Program-made: the position numbers and the translations under genes
Source of the DNA: Trichobilharzia regenti
Lineage: Eukaryota; Platyhelminthes; Trematoda; Strigeidida; Schistosomatidae
NCBI GenBank assembly: GCA_944472135.2
Contig: OX235270.1
Location: 122,837,842-122,901,841 of the forward strand
DNA: 64,000 bases
Reading direction: 5' to 3'
Notes under the pieces: generated by a model
What the model saw: only the letters and a program-made list of their open reading frames with translations
Told to the model about the DNA's origin: nothing
The model's database searches: none
In this document: positions 43,579-54,840 of the stretch, in pieces
How the letters are laid out: each line of letters begins with the position of its first letter
Numbering within the stretch: the stretch's first letter is position 1

Positions 43579-44031
43579 TCTGCAGGAAGCCCACACTGAT
43601 ATGGCCAATTACATTAAAGCATACTAAAATGACTGAGTGAATCCCTTTTTTCCGGACCATATACATCAGATTTTCAAGAAACGGCCAAATGTATCACCAA
43701 TCACTTAAATGCGCTCACTGTAAACACTATTAAAATATCACACTTCAGTTTTCAGACAACTGTCCTCATCAGTTAATCATGAAAGTGTACAGGATTTCCT
43801 TCGGCCAACGATTTTAACAAATAATTTATCTCAAGTTAGACCACGGATCGATACCAGTTAGAGAAACAGAGGGTACTGGATAGTTTCGTCCTAATTTCGG
43901 AATCATCCCCACAAAGTAATTCATGAAAATAATTTATTCTCATACTTTCATATTCGAAACTTGAGTGAGAAGAAAAATAGTTACATTAGGTTTCACTCAA
44001 CGTCACTTTAATCATGTGAACTCAGTGAATG
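43579..44031. other. Interior between the direct repeats
   Basis: Contains a hammerhead-like PLE terminal motif on the - strand near 43785-43755 and a decayed hammerhead SINE piece near 43915-43850 (GTACTGGATAGTTTCGTCCT). No ORF. Confidence 0.4.
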
Positions 44032-44226
44032 ATTGTGGTGATTGACAATTTCTGTCTCTGTATTGTTTAAGTACTTACTGTTGATTGCTAATATGTTTCA
44101 TATAAGAATTGCATTAGAATTCCGCTAAATACAAATTCCTGAATTCCGCCCTCTCTGTGTTTTGTTTGGATTCTTGTATTCGGTCATCTCGAAATACTAA
44201 TACTACGATTACAATAAATTACTACA
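44032..44226 (+). repeat. Direct repeat, right copy
   Basis: Partner of 43377-43578. GTAATG occurs both just before the left copy (43370-43376 area) and just after the right copy (about 44233), which could be a target duplication but is short. Confidence 0.7.
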
Positions 44227-44249
44227 ATGATGTAATGAACGAATTATAA

Positions 44250-45517
44250 TATAACCGCCAATCGGTAATTCGTTATCAACACTGACACCAAGAAATGCAT
44301 TATTTTTGCATTCAGTCAGCTTTTTGCGATCGTTGAGTGCGTCGCAATATCACCGTCAGGTAGTGGTTGCCATTAGTTTTCCTGGAATATTGTCCCATAC
44401 TACCTAAGTATGACAAGTCCCCTACTGCCATAGCTGGAATTGACTGCATAAACTTTTGCATGCGCTAACACCTATCCATCAGCCGAAACTGAGAGCAGCC
44501 CAACACATACTTTACAAAGTTTCATAGCTGCCCAGTAAAAGTTTTATCTGAGGCCGGTCGTTTTGGTTACATTTGTATCTCCTGGCTGATGCAAGTCTTG
44601 CAGCATCTCTTGTGGCAAGTACTGAGGTATCAGTGTCAACTAACTGACATCATTCCTTCACCAAACCAAAGTTCCAAATTCACTCAGCCTTAATCATTCT
44701 TGCTATCTGAATAACATGATTAGCTTCCCATTCGCCATAGATTAATTTATTTCTGTTGGATTAGTAATCATTTGTATTACTTATTGCATTCACCGTAAGG
44801 TACAACTTTTGTCAGCGAATAAGTCTTAGTGGATCTTGTTCCAACGTATGTTCCCTTCACGCAACATCAGGCATCTCACCTTCGTTTATCCACCTAGATA
44901 ATATGTCATCCAATAAATTTTCTACCTCTGCGGATTGAGCTGTCGTGCAGGTTTACTCTTATCAGCATAACATCCACAGTGACAACTTCCATAACGAGTC
45001 TGTCAGTGTTATCAGCCGCTGTCGAGGCTTGTAGTCAGTTTTAATATGGAACTGATGACCAAGTGGATAAGACAGCCGTTTATCTAACGCCCACACCATT
45101 CACAAACATTCTTATCCGACTGCCGAATACTTTTACCCCACAATGTTGGAACACTACTGTCATACGTGACAAGTCTTTATCTCTGACTTACTACTGCACC
45201 TTATCTATAATCACTAGCATCAACAGACACTGTGAGCTATTTACCAGACACAGGTGGTTTTGACTTCTGAAACCTTTTCATTACAGTCACGTATTGTCTG
45301 CGAGTCCACCGACCAAACAAACTTTTCTCGTCTAGTAGTCTGCACTGTGAAGCTGCCATCTTATCAAACTTTTTCACAAACCATCCACTAAACGTCGCTC
45401 TCCTTTAGAAGTGTCCTGGTCCTCTTTTTGAATTCAAGGCTGCAATCAACCTCATCGTCAAATTTTTTCTGGTAGACATTTTATCAAACCGTTTTCCACT
45501 TTAAGCCTCAAGAGACC
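44250..45517 (-). pseudogene. Decayed gypsy-like pol, RNase H region
   Basis: On the - strand near 45225-45000, in broken frames, there is 'SVDASDY..GAVVSQ' followed by 'HQFHIKTDYKPLTA'. These correspond to the RNase H DAS.. and TDHKPL motifs of Ty3/gypsy pol. Stops and frameshifts are frequent. It appears to continue on the far side of the younger LTR element, at 51090-51250. Beyond RNase H nothing is clear. Confidence 0.55.
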
Positions 45518-45998
45518 TGTTGAGTACGTAACAATGTGATTGTACACTTTTTGGTTACTTGTATAAATTCGAGATATTGTACATAATTTTTGTTTAAAAC
45601 GCTTCTTGTTGAAATATACATAACTTCCGTGTACAATTGAAAAATACACTCTGCTGTTGGAGACTTCGTCTTCTCCCTGGTCACTTCTGCTTACTTGCTC
45701 CACTCACACCGTGTTGTATACTTCGGATTTATTGTAGGAGCCTACTACTCTCAACCGAAGACATTTCTACAACCGGAACACAGCAGCTACAGCAGACGCA
45801 GTCCAAACAATTAACGTGCCCGTGGATTATATAATTAATTTGTAGCCGAGGACTTAGACGTTATATACAAGTAATCCTTTTTGTTGCTATAACTCGTCAC
45901 TGTATTTTTGGTAATATATTGTGATTTAACACTCCACTGACTTGGATTATTACTTTTATACTTGGAATGTTAGTGAACTCTAATATTAGTCCCCTACA
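45518..45998 (+). repeat. 5' LTR
   Basis: Starts TGTTGAGTACG and ends CCCCTACA (TG...CA). TATAAAT at 45562-45568 is a candidate promoter element. It differs from the 3' LTR at three sites: GACGTTATATAC against GACTTTATATCC (two changes) and AGTCCCC against AGTACCC. Confidence 0.95.
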
Positions 45999-46005
45999 AA
46001 TTAAT

Positions 46006-46024
46006 TGGTGAGCCCGATAAGAAC
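46006..46024 (+). promoter_or_regulatory. Primer-binding site, tRNA-Trp-like
   Basis: TGGTGAGCCCGA begins 7 nt after the LTR. An animal tRNA-Trp 3' end would predict TGGTGACCCCGACG, so 11 of the first 12 bases agree. The 7-nt gap is longer than usual. Confidence 0.6.
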
Positions 46025-46077
46025 ACGGATTATTTTGGCATATTCATATTCTTATTTTTGCTATTTTTATATTCATT

Positions 46078-47025
46078 GTGATTTTGTGTGTGGTTTATAT
46101 TTGTATCCTAATTTGCACCAATAACCTCATATATATAATGTCATCACCTCAGTCCGGTACATCAAACGAGCAGACAACTAATAGCGAGACAAATGCCACA
46201 ATAAATGCCATCACTGATTTTCGTTTACCCCAATACGGTTTCGCAGAACCAAGGATTTGGTTTGCGGTAATTGAACCGTTGCTAGAAGCACGGGGCATTA
46301 AGTCCCAAATAGCCAAATATGGTATGGTGCTGGCAGAACTCCCTCCGTCAGTATTGACAGAAATCAGCGATTTCATCGAAGATCCTCCGACGGAACATCA
46401 ATTTGATAAACTTAAAGCCCTCCTCATACAACGTACCAGTTTGTCGGATGAGAAAAGAATCCAACAATTGCTCACAGGCTGTGAACTAGGCCCACGTAAA
46501 CCATCCCAGCTGCTCAGGCACATGCGCCAGTTAATCGGACATCATAAAGTAGACGAGGTAGTGCTGAAACAGATGTGGTTGCAACGTTTACCTAGAAATG
46601 TCCAGCAAATTTTAATCATCTCAGGAAAGTCGTATGACTTAGACCAACTAAGTGACATGGCAGATAGTATTTTGGATGTTTTATCCGATAACACCATAAG
46701 TCACGTAGCATCTGATAGTGCCACACCGTGTCATTCCACACCCACGGCAGACACACCGATACTCGCCGCCATTGCAGACTTAGCGGCAAGGATTGACAAG
46801 TTGGAAACTAATAAGTCTGATCGACAAGTCCGGAGACGGAGTTCACAAAGAAGGTCACCATCACGACGACGATCCTTCTCACGACAGCGTTCTTACACGT
46901 CTTCTCGGGATAGCAATATATGCTGGTATCACTGGAAGTTTGGACGTCATGCCCTGAAATGTGTAAAACCGTGCAGCTTTAGCGAAGCCAACCAGGCTCA
47001 GGGAAACGCCTCAGCCAGACAGTGA
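46078..47025 (+). CDS. gag: Gag of the CsRn1-clade element
   Basis: Open from 46078. The likely start is the ATG at 46138 ('MSSPQSGTSNEQTT'), giving 295 residues to the TGA at 47023-47025. The middle ('FRLPQYGFAEPRIWFAVIEP', 'LLTGCELGPRKPSQLLRHMR', 'MWLQRLPRNVQQIL') matches the capsid region typical of CsRn1 and Kabuki Gags. Near the C-terminus, after an Arg/Ser-rich stretch, there is 'NICWYHWKFGRHALKCVKPC'. This is a single zinc knuckle of the form C-x2-H-x5-H-x3-C instead of the usual C-x2-C-x4-H-x4-C, characteristic of this clade. Gag packages the RNA into virus-like particles. The ORF is intact. Confidence 0.9.
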   Translation: MILCVVYICILICTNNLIYIMSSPQSGTSNEQTTNSETNATINAITDFRLPQYGFAEPRIWFAVIEPLLEARGIKSQIAKYGMVLAELPPSVLTEISDFIEDPPTEHQFDKLKALLIQRTSLSDEKRIQQLLTGCELGPRKPSQLLRHMRQLIGHHKVDEVVLKQMWLQRLPRNVQQILIISGKSYDLDQLSDMADSILDVLSDNTISHVASDSATPCHSTPTADTPILAAIADLAARIDKLETNKSDRQVRRRSSQRRSPSRRRSFSRQRSYTSSRDSNICWYHWKFGRHALKCVKPCSFSEANQAQGNASARQ

Positions 47026-47624
47026 TGGCGACAGCTGTTACTGGCAAGCAAACAAGTCGCCTCTTCTATGTGAAGGATAAAACTTCAGACACTTTATTCC
47101 TGGTAGACACGGGAGCAGAAGTTAGCGTAATCCCTCCTTCACTATCCAGGCGATCTACACGGACACCCGGAAAACTGTCTCTCCGGGCAGCTAACCACAC
47201 AAGCATACAGACGTATGGAGAGCAATCCCTCATACTGGATCTAGGTTTACGTCGGCGTTTCACATGGATTTTCATAGTAGCCGACGTCAGTCACGCCATC
47301 CTCGGAGCAGATTTCTTGAGTAATTTCAACCTGTTAGTTGACGTCAACAATAAAAAACTGATTGATAACAACACCCATCTAAAGATCCATGGAATTATCT
47401 CCAGCTATTCTGTCTATAATATCAGTATTGAAAGACCAGCAGATTGCCCTTTTTCCTCCCTACTTCACCGTTTCCCTAAAATTCTTAAGCCGTCGTACAA
47501 CATCGAGGACGTCCCTCACACAGTTACTCACAAGATAGTTACTACGGGTCAACCAGTTCGTGCTCGTCCCGTAGATTACCCCCGGACAAATTGGCAGCAG
47601 CCAAGGCAGAATTTGAACACATGA
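47022..47624 (+). CDS. pol: Protease region of pol
   Basis: In the -1 frame relative to gag, overlapping it by the stop/start TGATG (TGA at 47023, ATG at 47025). The protease carries '[13 protein letters not shown]' (active-site DTG) and 'HAILGADFL' (the conserved flap-end ILG.D). It continues into the linker before RT ('[20 protein letters not shown]') and then runs out of frame: after about 47575 the coding sense moves to the frame of 47591, one base back, at a run of five C (about 47579-47583). The last 15 residues or so of this ORF are therefore off-frame. Confidence 0.88.
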   Translation: MMATAVTGKQTSRLFYVKDKTSDTLFLVDTGAEVSVIPPSLSRRSTRTPGKLSLRAANHTSIQTYGEQSLILDLGLRRRFTWIFIVADVSHAILGADFLSNFNLLVDVNNKKLIDNNTHLKIHGIISSYSVYNISIERPADCPFSSLLHRFPKILKPSYNIEDVPHTVTHKIVTTGQPVRARPVDYPRTNWQQPRQNLNT

Positions 47625-50134
47625 TGCAGCTCGGCATCATCAGACCCTCCAATAGTCCTTGGTCTTCGCCCTTACACATGGTGCCTAAAGCTGATCATGA
47701 TTGGAGGCCATGTGGGGATTACCGACATTTAAACAATGCCACAGTTCCCGACCGTTATCCTATTCCTCATCTTCATGATTTCTCCCTGACATTACACGGA
47801 AAAACCATTTTTTCTAAAGTAGACTTGGTCAGGGCCTATCACCAAATACCAGTTGCCCAAGAGGATATCGAAAAAACGGCCATCATCACACCTTTCGGTT
47901 TGTTTGAATTTCTCCGCATGCCATTTGGCCTAAAGAACGCAGCACAATCCTTCCAACGTTTCATGGATCAGGTCACACAAGGTTTGGACTTTGTATTTGT
48001 ATATATCGATGACGTTTTAATTGCTAGCTCGTCGCCCGAAGAACATACTGATCACCTCACCATCTTATTTCAACGATTTGAGCAATATGGAGTCGTCATT
48101 AACCCCAAAAAGTGCATATTCGGTGTCTCCTCTATACAGTTTCTGGGACACCACATAACCGCGAATGGTATTACGCCTACGGAGGAAAAGATAGAGTCCA
48201 TCAAAAACTTCCCCGAACCAGATTCACTCAAGAAGGTCAGACGTTTTTTGGGGATGTTTAATTTCTATCGGCGTTTCATTCCTTCGTGTGCCTCCATCGT
48301 CCAGCCGTTAACCGACCTCCTTAAAAATGATCCTAAAAAGTTTCAGTGGTCAGCTGAAGCACACGAATCATTTTGCAACGCAAAAGATGCCTTATCCAGA
48401 GTCACTATGCTATCCCATATCAACCCCGAAGCGTCGCTTATTTTGTGCACAGATGCCTCCCAAGTAGCTGTAGGGGCAGTATTACAACAAAAGATGAAGG
48501 GCGAAGTCACCCCACTCGCATTCTTTTCTAAGAAGTTGGAACCGGCTCAGACACGATACAGCACTTTTGGGAGAGAATTGCTGGCCATATATCTTGCAGT
48601 GAAGCATTTCAGTTACTTACTACAGGGCCGGCATTTCACTATTTTTACTGACCACAAGCCCCTGTGTCATGCTTTCACTACTTCACTTGATAAACACTCC
48701 CCTAGAGAAGCCAGACAGTTGGATTATATCTCCCAATTTTCAACCGACATTCAGTACATCAAAGGGGATGCGAACGTGGTAGCCGATTCTCTTTCAAGAA
48801 GTGACATTAACCAGCTCCAAACGTCGGTAGACATCAGTCTTGATCGTATGGCTCAATTACAAAGAGATGACGTTGAACTCCAAACCTGCCGCAGAAACTC
48901 TTCCTTACAGCTCAAAGATGTGCCTATCCCCTTATCAGATGCAACCATAGTCTGCGATGTATCTACCGGCACTAATCGTCCATTTGTCCCTCTCAGTTGC
49001 CGAAAAGCATTGTTCGAACATTTACATTCGCTTTCTCACCCTGGAGTACGCGCCACGGTCAGACTGATCAGCGAACGCTTCGTGTGGCCTAAAATGAACT
49101 CTGACATTCGGAGATGGGCACGAGAATGTATCCAATGCCAATGCTCCAAAGTACACCGCCACACTATTACAACCCCGAAGACGTTTAAATTACCCGAAAG
49201 GAGATTTCAGCATATCCATATAGATATCGTGGGACCATTGCCAACATCAAGGGGATATACACATATCCTGACAGCGATTGATAGATTTACTCGTTGGGCT
49301 ATTGCATGCCCCTTAAACGACATATCTGCTGAAAACGTTGCTTTAGTTTTTCTCGACCGTTGGGTGTCAAACTACGGTGTACCAACTACTATTACATCCG
49401 ACCGCGGTCCTCAATTCCAATCGACACTCTTTCGCGAACTGACGAGACTTCTGGGAGTGAAACATATCTCCACAACAGCCTATCATCCGGCAGCGAATGG
49501 TCTAGTGGAAAGATTCCACAGACAACTGAAAAGCTCCCTGATGGCGCAGAATGATACATCTAAGTGGAGTGAATACTTACCTTTGATTTTACTTGGTATC
49601 CGTTCTACTATCAAAGAAGATTTAGGATGTACACCGGCTCAACTTGTCTATGGCACCAACCTAACCTTGCCTGGACAGCTAGTCCCCTCAGCCGATTCCA
49701 CAGACGTGAACATTGCCGACTTCACTAACCGATTAACTAGACAAATGCTTCAACTTCAACCAACAGCACCTCGACAATCTCCCCGAAGAGATCAGATCAA
49801 CAAACATCTACAAACTTGCAAATTCGTCTTCATTCGAGTCGACGCCATCAGAAAAGGATTGCAACCTCCATACGAAGGACCCTTTCAAGTTATTAAACGT
49901 TCAGACAAACACTTTACAGTGAACAAGAATGGAAGACGAGAGACTGTTTCAATTGATCGAATCAAACCCGCATACACCGACAACGACTTCGAATCTACAT
50001 CGGCAGCTGCGCAATCAAATAATCAAACATCCGATTCCACTCCACCGGCACCAAGTCTTATCCTCCCTCCATATCACACACGTAGTGGTCGGCAAATCAG
50101 TAAACCGGCTCGCTACGTTCATTTTGAGGACTAA
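47591..50134 (+). CDS. pol: Pol: reverse transcriptase, RNase H, integrase
   Basis: 847 codons, -1 relative to the protease frame. RT (about 1-190): '[12 protein letters not shown]', '[16 protein letters not shown]' (motif A Asp), '[20 protein letters not shown]', and '[12 protein letters not shown]' with the catalytic YIDD near 138-141. RNase H: '[14 protein letters not shown]' near 286, '[15 protein letters not shown]', 'IFTDHKPL'. Integrase: H-H-C-C zinc domain ('[10 protein letters not shown]'...'CIQCQC', about 475-520), catalytic D, D, E at about 544 ('IHIDIVGP'), 603 ('ITSDRGPQF') and 639 ('GLVERF'). A GPY/F-type module near 760 ('PYEGPFQV', '[10 protein letters not shown]') follows. 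All catalytic residues are present. The upstream end is the -1 frame step at the C run; whether this is programmed or a mutation or assembly error is open. Confidence 0.93.
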   Translation: MAAAKAEFEHMMQLGIIRPSNSPWSSPLHMVPKADHDWRPCGDYRHLNNATVPDRYPIPHLHDFSLTLHGKTIFSKVDLVRAYHQIPVAQEDIEKTAIITPFGLFEFLRMPFGLKNAAQSFQRFMDQVTQGLDFVFVYIDDVLIASSSPEEHTDHLTILFQRFEQYGVVINPKKCIFGVSSIQFLGHHITANGITPTEEKIESIKNFPEPDSLKKVRRFLGMFNFYRRFIPSCASIVQPLTDLLKNDPKKFQWSAEAHESFCNAKDALSRVTMLSHINPEASLILCTDASQVAVGAVLQQKMKGEVTPLAFFSKKLEPAQTRYSTFGRELLAIYLAVKHFSYLLQGRHFTIFTDHKPLCHAFTTSLDKHSPREARQLDYISQFSTDIQYIKGDANVVADSLSRSDINQLQTSVDISLDRMAQLQRDDVELQTCRRNSSLQLKDVPIPLSDATIVCDVSTGTNRPFVPLSCRKALFEHLHSLSHPGVRATVRLISERFVWPKMNSDIRRWARECIQCQCSKVHRHTITTPKTFKLPERRFQHIHIDIVGPLPTSRGYTHILTAIDRFTRWAIACPLNDISAENVALVFLDRWVSNYGVPTTITSDRGPQFQSTLFRELTRLLGVKHISTTAYHPAANGLVERFHRQLKSSLMAQNDTSKWSEYLPLILLGIRSTIKEDLGCTPAQLVYGTNLTLPGQLVPSADSTDVNIADFTNRLTRQMLQLQPTAPRQSPRRDQINKHLQTCKFVFIRVDAIRKGLQPPYEGPFQVIKRSDKHFTVNKNGRRETVSIDRIKPAYTDNDFESTSAAAQSNNQTSDSTPPAPSLILPPYHTRSGRQISKPARYVHFED

Positions 50135-50596
50135 CAAAAGAAAAATAATTAAAAATTATTATTATCTTTTTCGTTTAGACATTATCATCATGACCGTTAG
50201 TATTTCGTCGTAAACTTTGATGTTACTATCACTATTATTTATTTATATGTACCTCACCTAAAAAACAGGTATTGTCCTTTCCAAAAACTATTGATCTTTA
50301 ATCCATATTTTTTTAATGTTTCTTTCCCCTCCTTAATTACTGTGTATTTACATATTTTTCTTTATACATTAAAAATCTATGTTCATGGTTAGTGCAAATT
50401 TAAGTGACATGACTTTCTATTTCAATTTTTATTGCTGAACTCATTGTATATGCTTTCAGACTTTACATGATTCACATACCTTCTCGCGTTTATGCATGTT
50501 GTAATATATCCCTATTTTTATCCAAAAGTTGCTATTACTATTATTATTTACTTCATAGTTTTACTTATCATTTTCCGGTTGTCTCTCCGGACCTCT
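50135..50596 (+). other. 3' non-coding region of the LTR element
   Basis: AT-rich sequence between pol and the polypurine tract; no env-like ORF. Confidence 0.7.
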
Positions 50597-50605
50597 AGGG
50601 GGGAG
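50597..50605 (+). promoter_or_regulatory. Polypurine tract
   Basis: AGGGGGGAG, ending 3 nt before the 3' LTR; the expected position for the plus-strand primer. Confidence 0.85.
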
Positions 50606-50608
50606 CCG

Positions 50609-51089
50609 TGTTGAGTACGTAACAATGTGATTGTACACTTTTTGGTTACTTGTATAAATTCGAGATATTGTACATAATTTTTGTTTAAAACGCTTCTTGT
50701 TGAAATATACATAACTTCCGTGTACAATTGAAAAATACACTCTGCTGTTGGAGACTTCGTCTTCTCCCTGGTCACTTCTGCTTACTTGCTCCACTCACAC
50801 CGTGTTGTATACTTCGGATTTATTGTAGGAGCCTACTACTCTCAACCGAAGACATTTCTACAACCGGAACACAGCAGCTACAGCAGACGCAGTCCAAACA
50901 ATTAACGTGCCCGTGGATTATATAATTAATTTGTAGCCGAGGACTTAGACTTTATATCCAAGTAATCCTTTTTGTTGCTATAACTCGTCACTGTATTTTT
51001 GGTAATATATTGTGATTTAACACTCCACTGACTTGGATTATTACTTTTATACTTGGAATGTTAGTGAACTCTAATATTAGTACCCTACA
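50609..51089 (+). repeat. 3' LTR
   Basis: TGTTGAGTACG...ACCCTACA, 481 bp, identical in length to the 5' LTR with three substitutions. Confidence 0.95.
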
Positions 51090-53350
51090 GACGAACATCC
51101 CTTCTAGCTGTCTGATACTTATTGTTGATATGTAATCAGAATTCTTCAATACGTCTCAAACCGGATTCTGTGTGTTTCATGTAGTCTTCTTCTATCTGAT
51201 TATATGTGACTGGGCCGTCGCCATACACTTCTGATTACCTCAATTTACTAAGTAGCAACATTTTTCAACTGAATGAATACCAGTCTGAATGGCATACGTT
51301 CAGAATGAAAATATTTATGGCGTACGCTGAACACATTCTTACCTGCGCGATATTGTTTCTTTCGTATCTACCAATAACGATTGGAGTTTGTCAATACTGA
51401 TGAACACATAATGAATGTTCGGTGGCTAGGATTGTTTTAACTGCTGTGTGACTGATTTCGTTCAGCCAGTTATTAAGTACCTAACTAGTGTTCTGAGCTC
51501 TGAATATTTAACTTCTGAGATTGGAAATAATTCTTGACGGCGTTACTGAAAGATTTTAAACCTATGGACTAACAGACATCTAGAGTAATATGTAGATTTG
51601 CATGCTGGAAGTGTTCGAAGATTTCTCCTACAGTCTGACTATGTTATGGCGTCAGTTCTACTATTCTATTCTACTATCGGCACAAAAACTTTGAATTTCT
51701 TTACCAAGAGTAATGGGGATTTGTACAAACAGTTGGCCTTTTAGATCACCCTGAAATTAATATTTTCCGAGTTCGTCTGTTTACTTCTCCCTCTGAATAC
51801 GCTGGTGCTCGTCGTGCTATAAACGTTACATTCCCTACTCTTTATTTTAGTCACTGCAACCAATTCTCTCACTATATTGTTCAGTGTATATCTGATGTTG
51901 TAACAAACTGATAGCGTATTTTGTCCGTTTCGATCTCTAAAACAGTTCAAAACTGGAAAACCCTTGATGCCTGTCCCTTTTGTGTCAACATGCTCGCCCT
52001 TATTTCGTGACACGGTTTTTCACCTATTATTGAATGTTCTTCTTGTTTACGCACATTCTTCCATGTACAGACCCTCTTTCTATCAATACAAAAATTCCGA
52101 GTTGCTGTGCAACAAAGAAAGAAAATTCAGTACTTGAAACTTTTATTTATTTTTTTTGAGAAATTCCTTTCTTAGTGTTCTGTTCTTCCGCACACAACCA
52201 TTTGTTACTCTGCTTTGTACGTGCTCGAACTTCCGGTACCTTTTCCTGCAGCCCTTGCATCTGCTGTCCTATCTCACAGGAGCCTTGGCATTTATTAATG
52301 ACAAGTATGACTATAGGTCTCATCATCCCCCTTGTGATTTTCATCGGGTGATCCACGACTATATGCGAGGCTACATCCAAGAAATAAATATCGTGTGAGG
52401 TAGACGAAGGGACACATCCCGAAAACTCGGGAGCTAGCTGCTGCCTATTACAATTTTCACCCAGGATTAGAAGGGTACGTCGAAGAAGAGTTGTCGGCAT
52501 AACTGCAAAAACTAGTGGATCTCCATCCGGACCAAAGAGTATCCTTATAAATCTCTACAATGCCTCCGATCAGCAAGCCACACTGTCAGTCTCTGAAAGC
52601 AGCTGCCAGAGGTCATCCTCCAACTTAGCCCTAGTGTCAGCTTCACACGGACTAACGTATGCACCTCTCGCAGCAGCATTCCCGGCATCACTTTCATTGT
52701 CGTTGTTTACTGGGCGTTCGCTCGCCTATCAGCGCCTTCTGAAGTCTGCAGATGGCCCCAAATGTCTCCTTCTACGGAAGCTGTAGGCACAGACATTAGA
52801 TTTGATGTCAGAACCCGGCTGTATTTAGTTGCAAGTTGTTTAGATGGCGAAATGATGTGAATTTATGGCGAACTTCATAAATCTTACATTCTTATCTTCA
52901 TTTTACATGTTCTGCAGTTTGAATACCATTTATGCTTCTTACATTGGTCCACAGGAGCGTCTTAACTCTCTACTCTGGAACTTAACACGTCTCTCTACTA
53001 TTTAATATTCTTGCAGAAGACACTACACCGTGTCCGTTACGCCAAAGTATTACATGCGGTGGTGTTGAGGACATTTGTAAGTGATTTTGAAGGGAACTAC
53101 TTGACAAAAATAATACACTTATTGGGGGCCAGAATGACTCCACTCTAGGAAGATCTGCATCAAAATTTTATTGTCGAACCTTGGGCGAATGGACATCATC
53201 TCCGGCATCGTTGTTTCATTCCCTGTTTTATTTCTCCAAGGAATTCGAGGACGCTTAATATGATACGGGACTCCACATGTTGGTCTAAGCTGGTATCTGT
53301 GACTCATTTATTTTCCCATCTGACAGGTTAACCTGATCGTAGGAAACTCT
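51090..53350 (-). pseudogene. Decayed gypsy-like pol continuation and unassigned sequence
   Basis: At about 51250-51100 the - strand reads, in one or two frames, 'SEVYGDGPVTYNQIEEDYMK' and 'HTESGLRRIEEF'. This resembles the RT segment after YxDD in gypsy elements ('DDV.V......EEH...L..VL.RI...G'). It lies just upstream (in - sense) of the RNase H remnant at 45225, so the young LTR element seems to have split an older pol between RT and RNase H. Further out (51741-52013 and 52147-52500, both -) are open stretches I could not assign. Confidence 0.45.
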
Positions 53351-54654
53351 GCCACGCCCGCTCATCTTTTTGTAGACTGTCATCCATTGTATTGAATGAT
53401 CGAAGTCAAAACAGAGACGAAAACTAACCTTTTAACCTCACCCACCTTCAGTTAACCTCAAGATACACCACAGTCACGGAAGATATCAAACATAGGGGAA
53501 ATATATATGCTGAATACGGGTTGGATATCGGAAATCATTGGTCCTATATCCATGACTGTATTTAGATTTATCATATGCGTACCAGCAAGGAGAACCAGAA
53601 TCCTTCAGAATCTAGTTTTTACGTGTCTGCCATGAATGCAATTAATCTGATACACCCTTTGGAACAACTGGGGTTCATGAAGAACTAAGAAAGAAGTTGG
53701 TTTATGCAGTGTCCTCATGAATGTATTCACTATTGTACCTCCTGACGGCTGTACAGATTCTACAGATTACTTAAGATCGTAAGATAGGCTGTAAGACTAA
53801 GACATAATCTTGCATTGAATGAATCATTGGTGGGTGCTCTGGCGGATAGTTCCACTTGTTCCTAATTCGATGAAGTAAATAATCTTGCAGGTGTGAGGGG
53901 GTGTGGAGTTCTTACATGTGGTGTGTTCCCGAAAGAGAGAAGAATAGATAAAACGAATTTGCGCCCAAATCACGATGTAAGATACGAAATGTTAGTGCAG
54001 TCATGACTCAGCTGCCACCATGACATATGGGACAGATGTGGTCGATCCGACTTATCTTGATGAGATAAGCTTTTCAGTCTCTTGGTCAATTTAGCTCCCA
54101 CTATTTGAACCGTTTCTAAAATATATTCTTCATGTATGAAAAATAAGATCGCTGAATAATTCTCGATTTCTAAATGATGTCTGACATTGGTTGGAGATAA
54201 CACTTCAAATATGTGAACGTAAAAGCTCACACGATCCTAGGGAGAAGTCGCACATTACGCATGGAATGTCTTTAAGTTATTGCCGGCCAACGTTCATAAA
54301 TACATACACTCGGTATCTACTGGTTGGGTAAATCCATTGAGGGAGTATCCGTGCACATTGCTATGAGTGACAGGCATCACTAAACACTTACTTGCATTAT
54401 TTCCGAAGACCTGTGCCCATATGACGCAAATACAAATATTTTAGTCTTCCTTTACAGTATGACAAATTTCGCCATTGCGTAGAGCTCTCCAGAGGTTAAT
54501 ATCAGAGAACGGTGAGACTCAAGTAAAAACAGCATCTCATGTGCATGTGATGGTTGAGAGAGAGTGTCTGGAAGTGGATTTTGAGGAGTGACACTCTTGG
54601 CTGGTTTCTATGACAACAAGACTCCCATTGTTTGTCTTCAATTTGTTTTTATTT
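53351..54654. other. Spacer, no gene seen
   Basis: No recognisable element; the - strand frame at 53970-54230 has no known motif. Confidence 0.35.
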
Positions 54655-54840
54655 TTTTATTACAGATTGATTCCACACCCTATTTTTCATACAGGTATGG
54701 AATTTTCAGCATGTGATATCAGTAGCCCAAAATTTTAAGGCTGACAATAGATATCAGTTGTGCGTCGGCAGAGAATCGAACCCCGGCCCATGTGCATGAT
54801 CGACGAGAGTCCTAACCACTGTGCCACCGACGCACAAAGT
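54655..54840 (-). mobile_element. tRNA-headed SINE with CR1-like tail (SINE-B)
   Basis: On the - strand: TTGTGCGTCGGTGGCACAGT head from 54837, B box GGGGTTCGATTCTC, body ACAACTGATATCTATTGTCA, tail ATGCTGAAAATTCCATACCT then GGAATCAATCTGTAATAAAA. The head is oriented opposite to the LRR gene. Confidence 0.85.

Larger units (their letters stand above)
45518..51089 (+). mobile_element. CsRn1/Kabuki-clade Ty3/gypsy LTR retrotransposon, young
   Basis: A complete-length element of 5572 bp: two 481-bp LTRs, primer-binding site, gag, protease, RT-RNase H-integrase and polypurine tract. No env-like ORF is present. Clade assignment rests on the unusual C-H-H-C Gag knuckle and the tRNA-Trp-like primer site, both described for the CsRn1 clade of trematodes (in S. 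mansoni, relatives include Boudicca). The LTRs differ at only three positions by my reading, so insertion is recent. Immediate flanks are AGACC and GACGA; no exact target duplication was seen. Confidence 0.93.

Noticed and set aside
45458..45703. Protein-coding gene (81 codons, duplicated at 50561)
   Set aside because: Both lie across LTR boundaries of the CsRn1-like element; they are shadows of the LTR.
50135..50608. env gene of a retrovirus-like element
   Set aside because: No ORF with signal peptide or membrane anchor between pol and the 3' LTR.
45508..51100. Exact target-site duplication of the LTR element
   Set aside because: Flanks AGACC and GACGA share only GAC; I could not claim a duplication.
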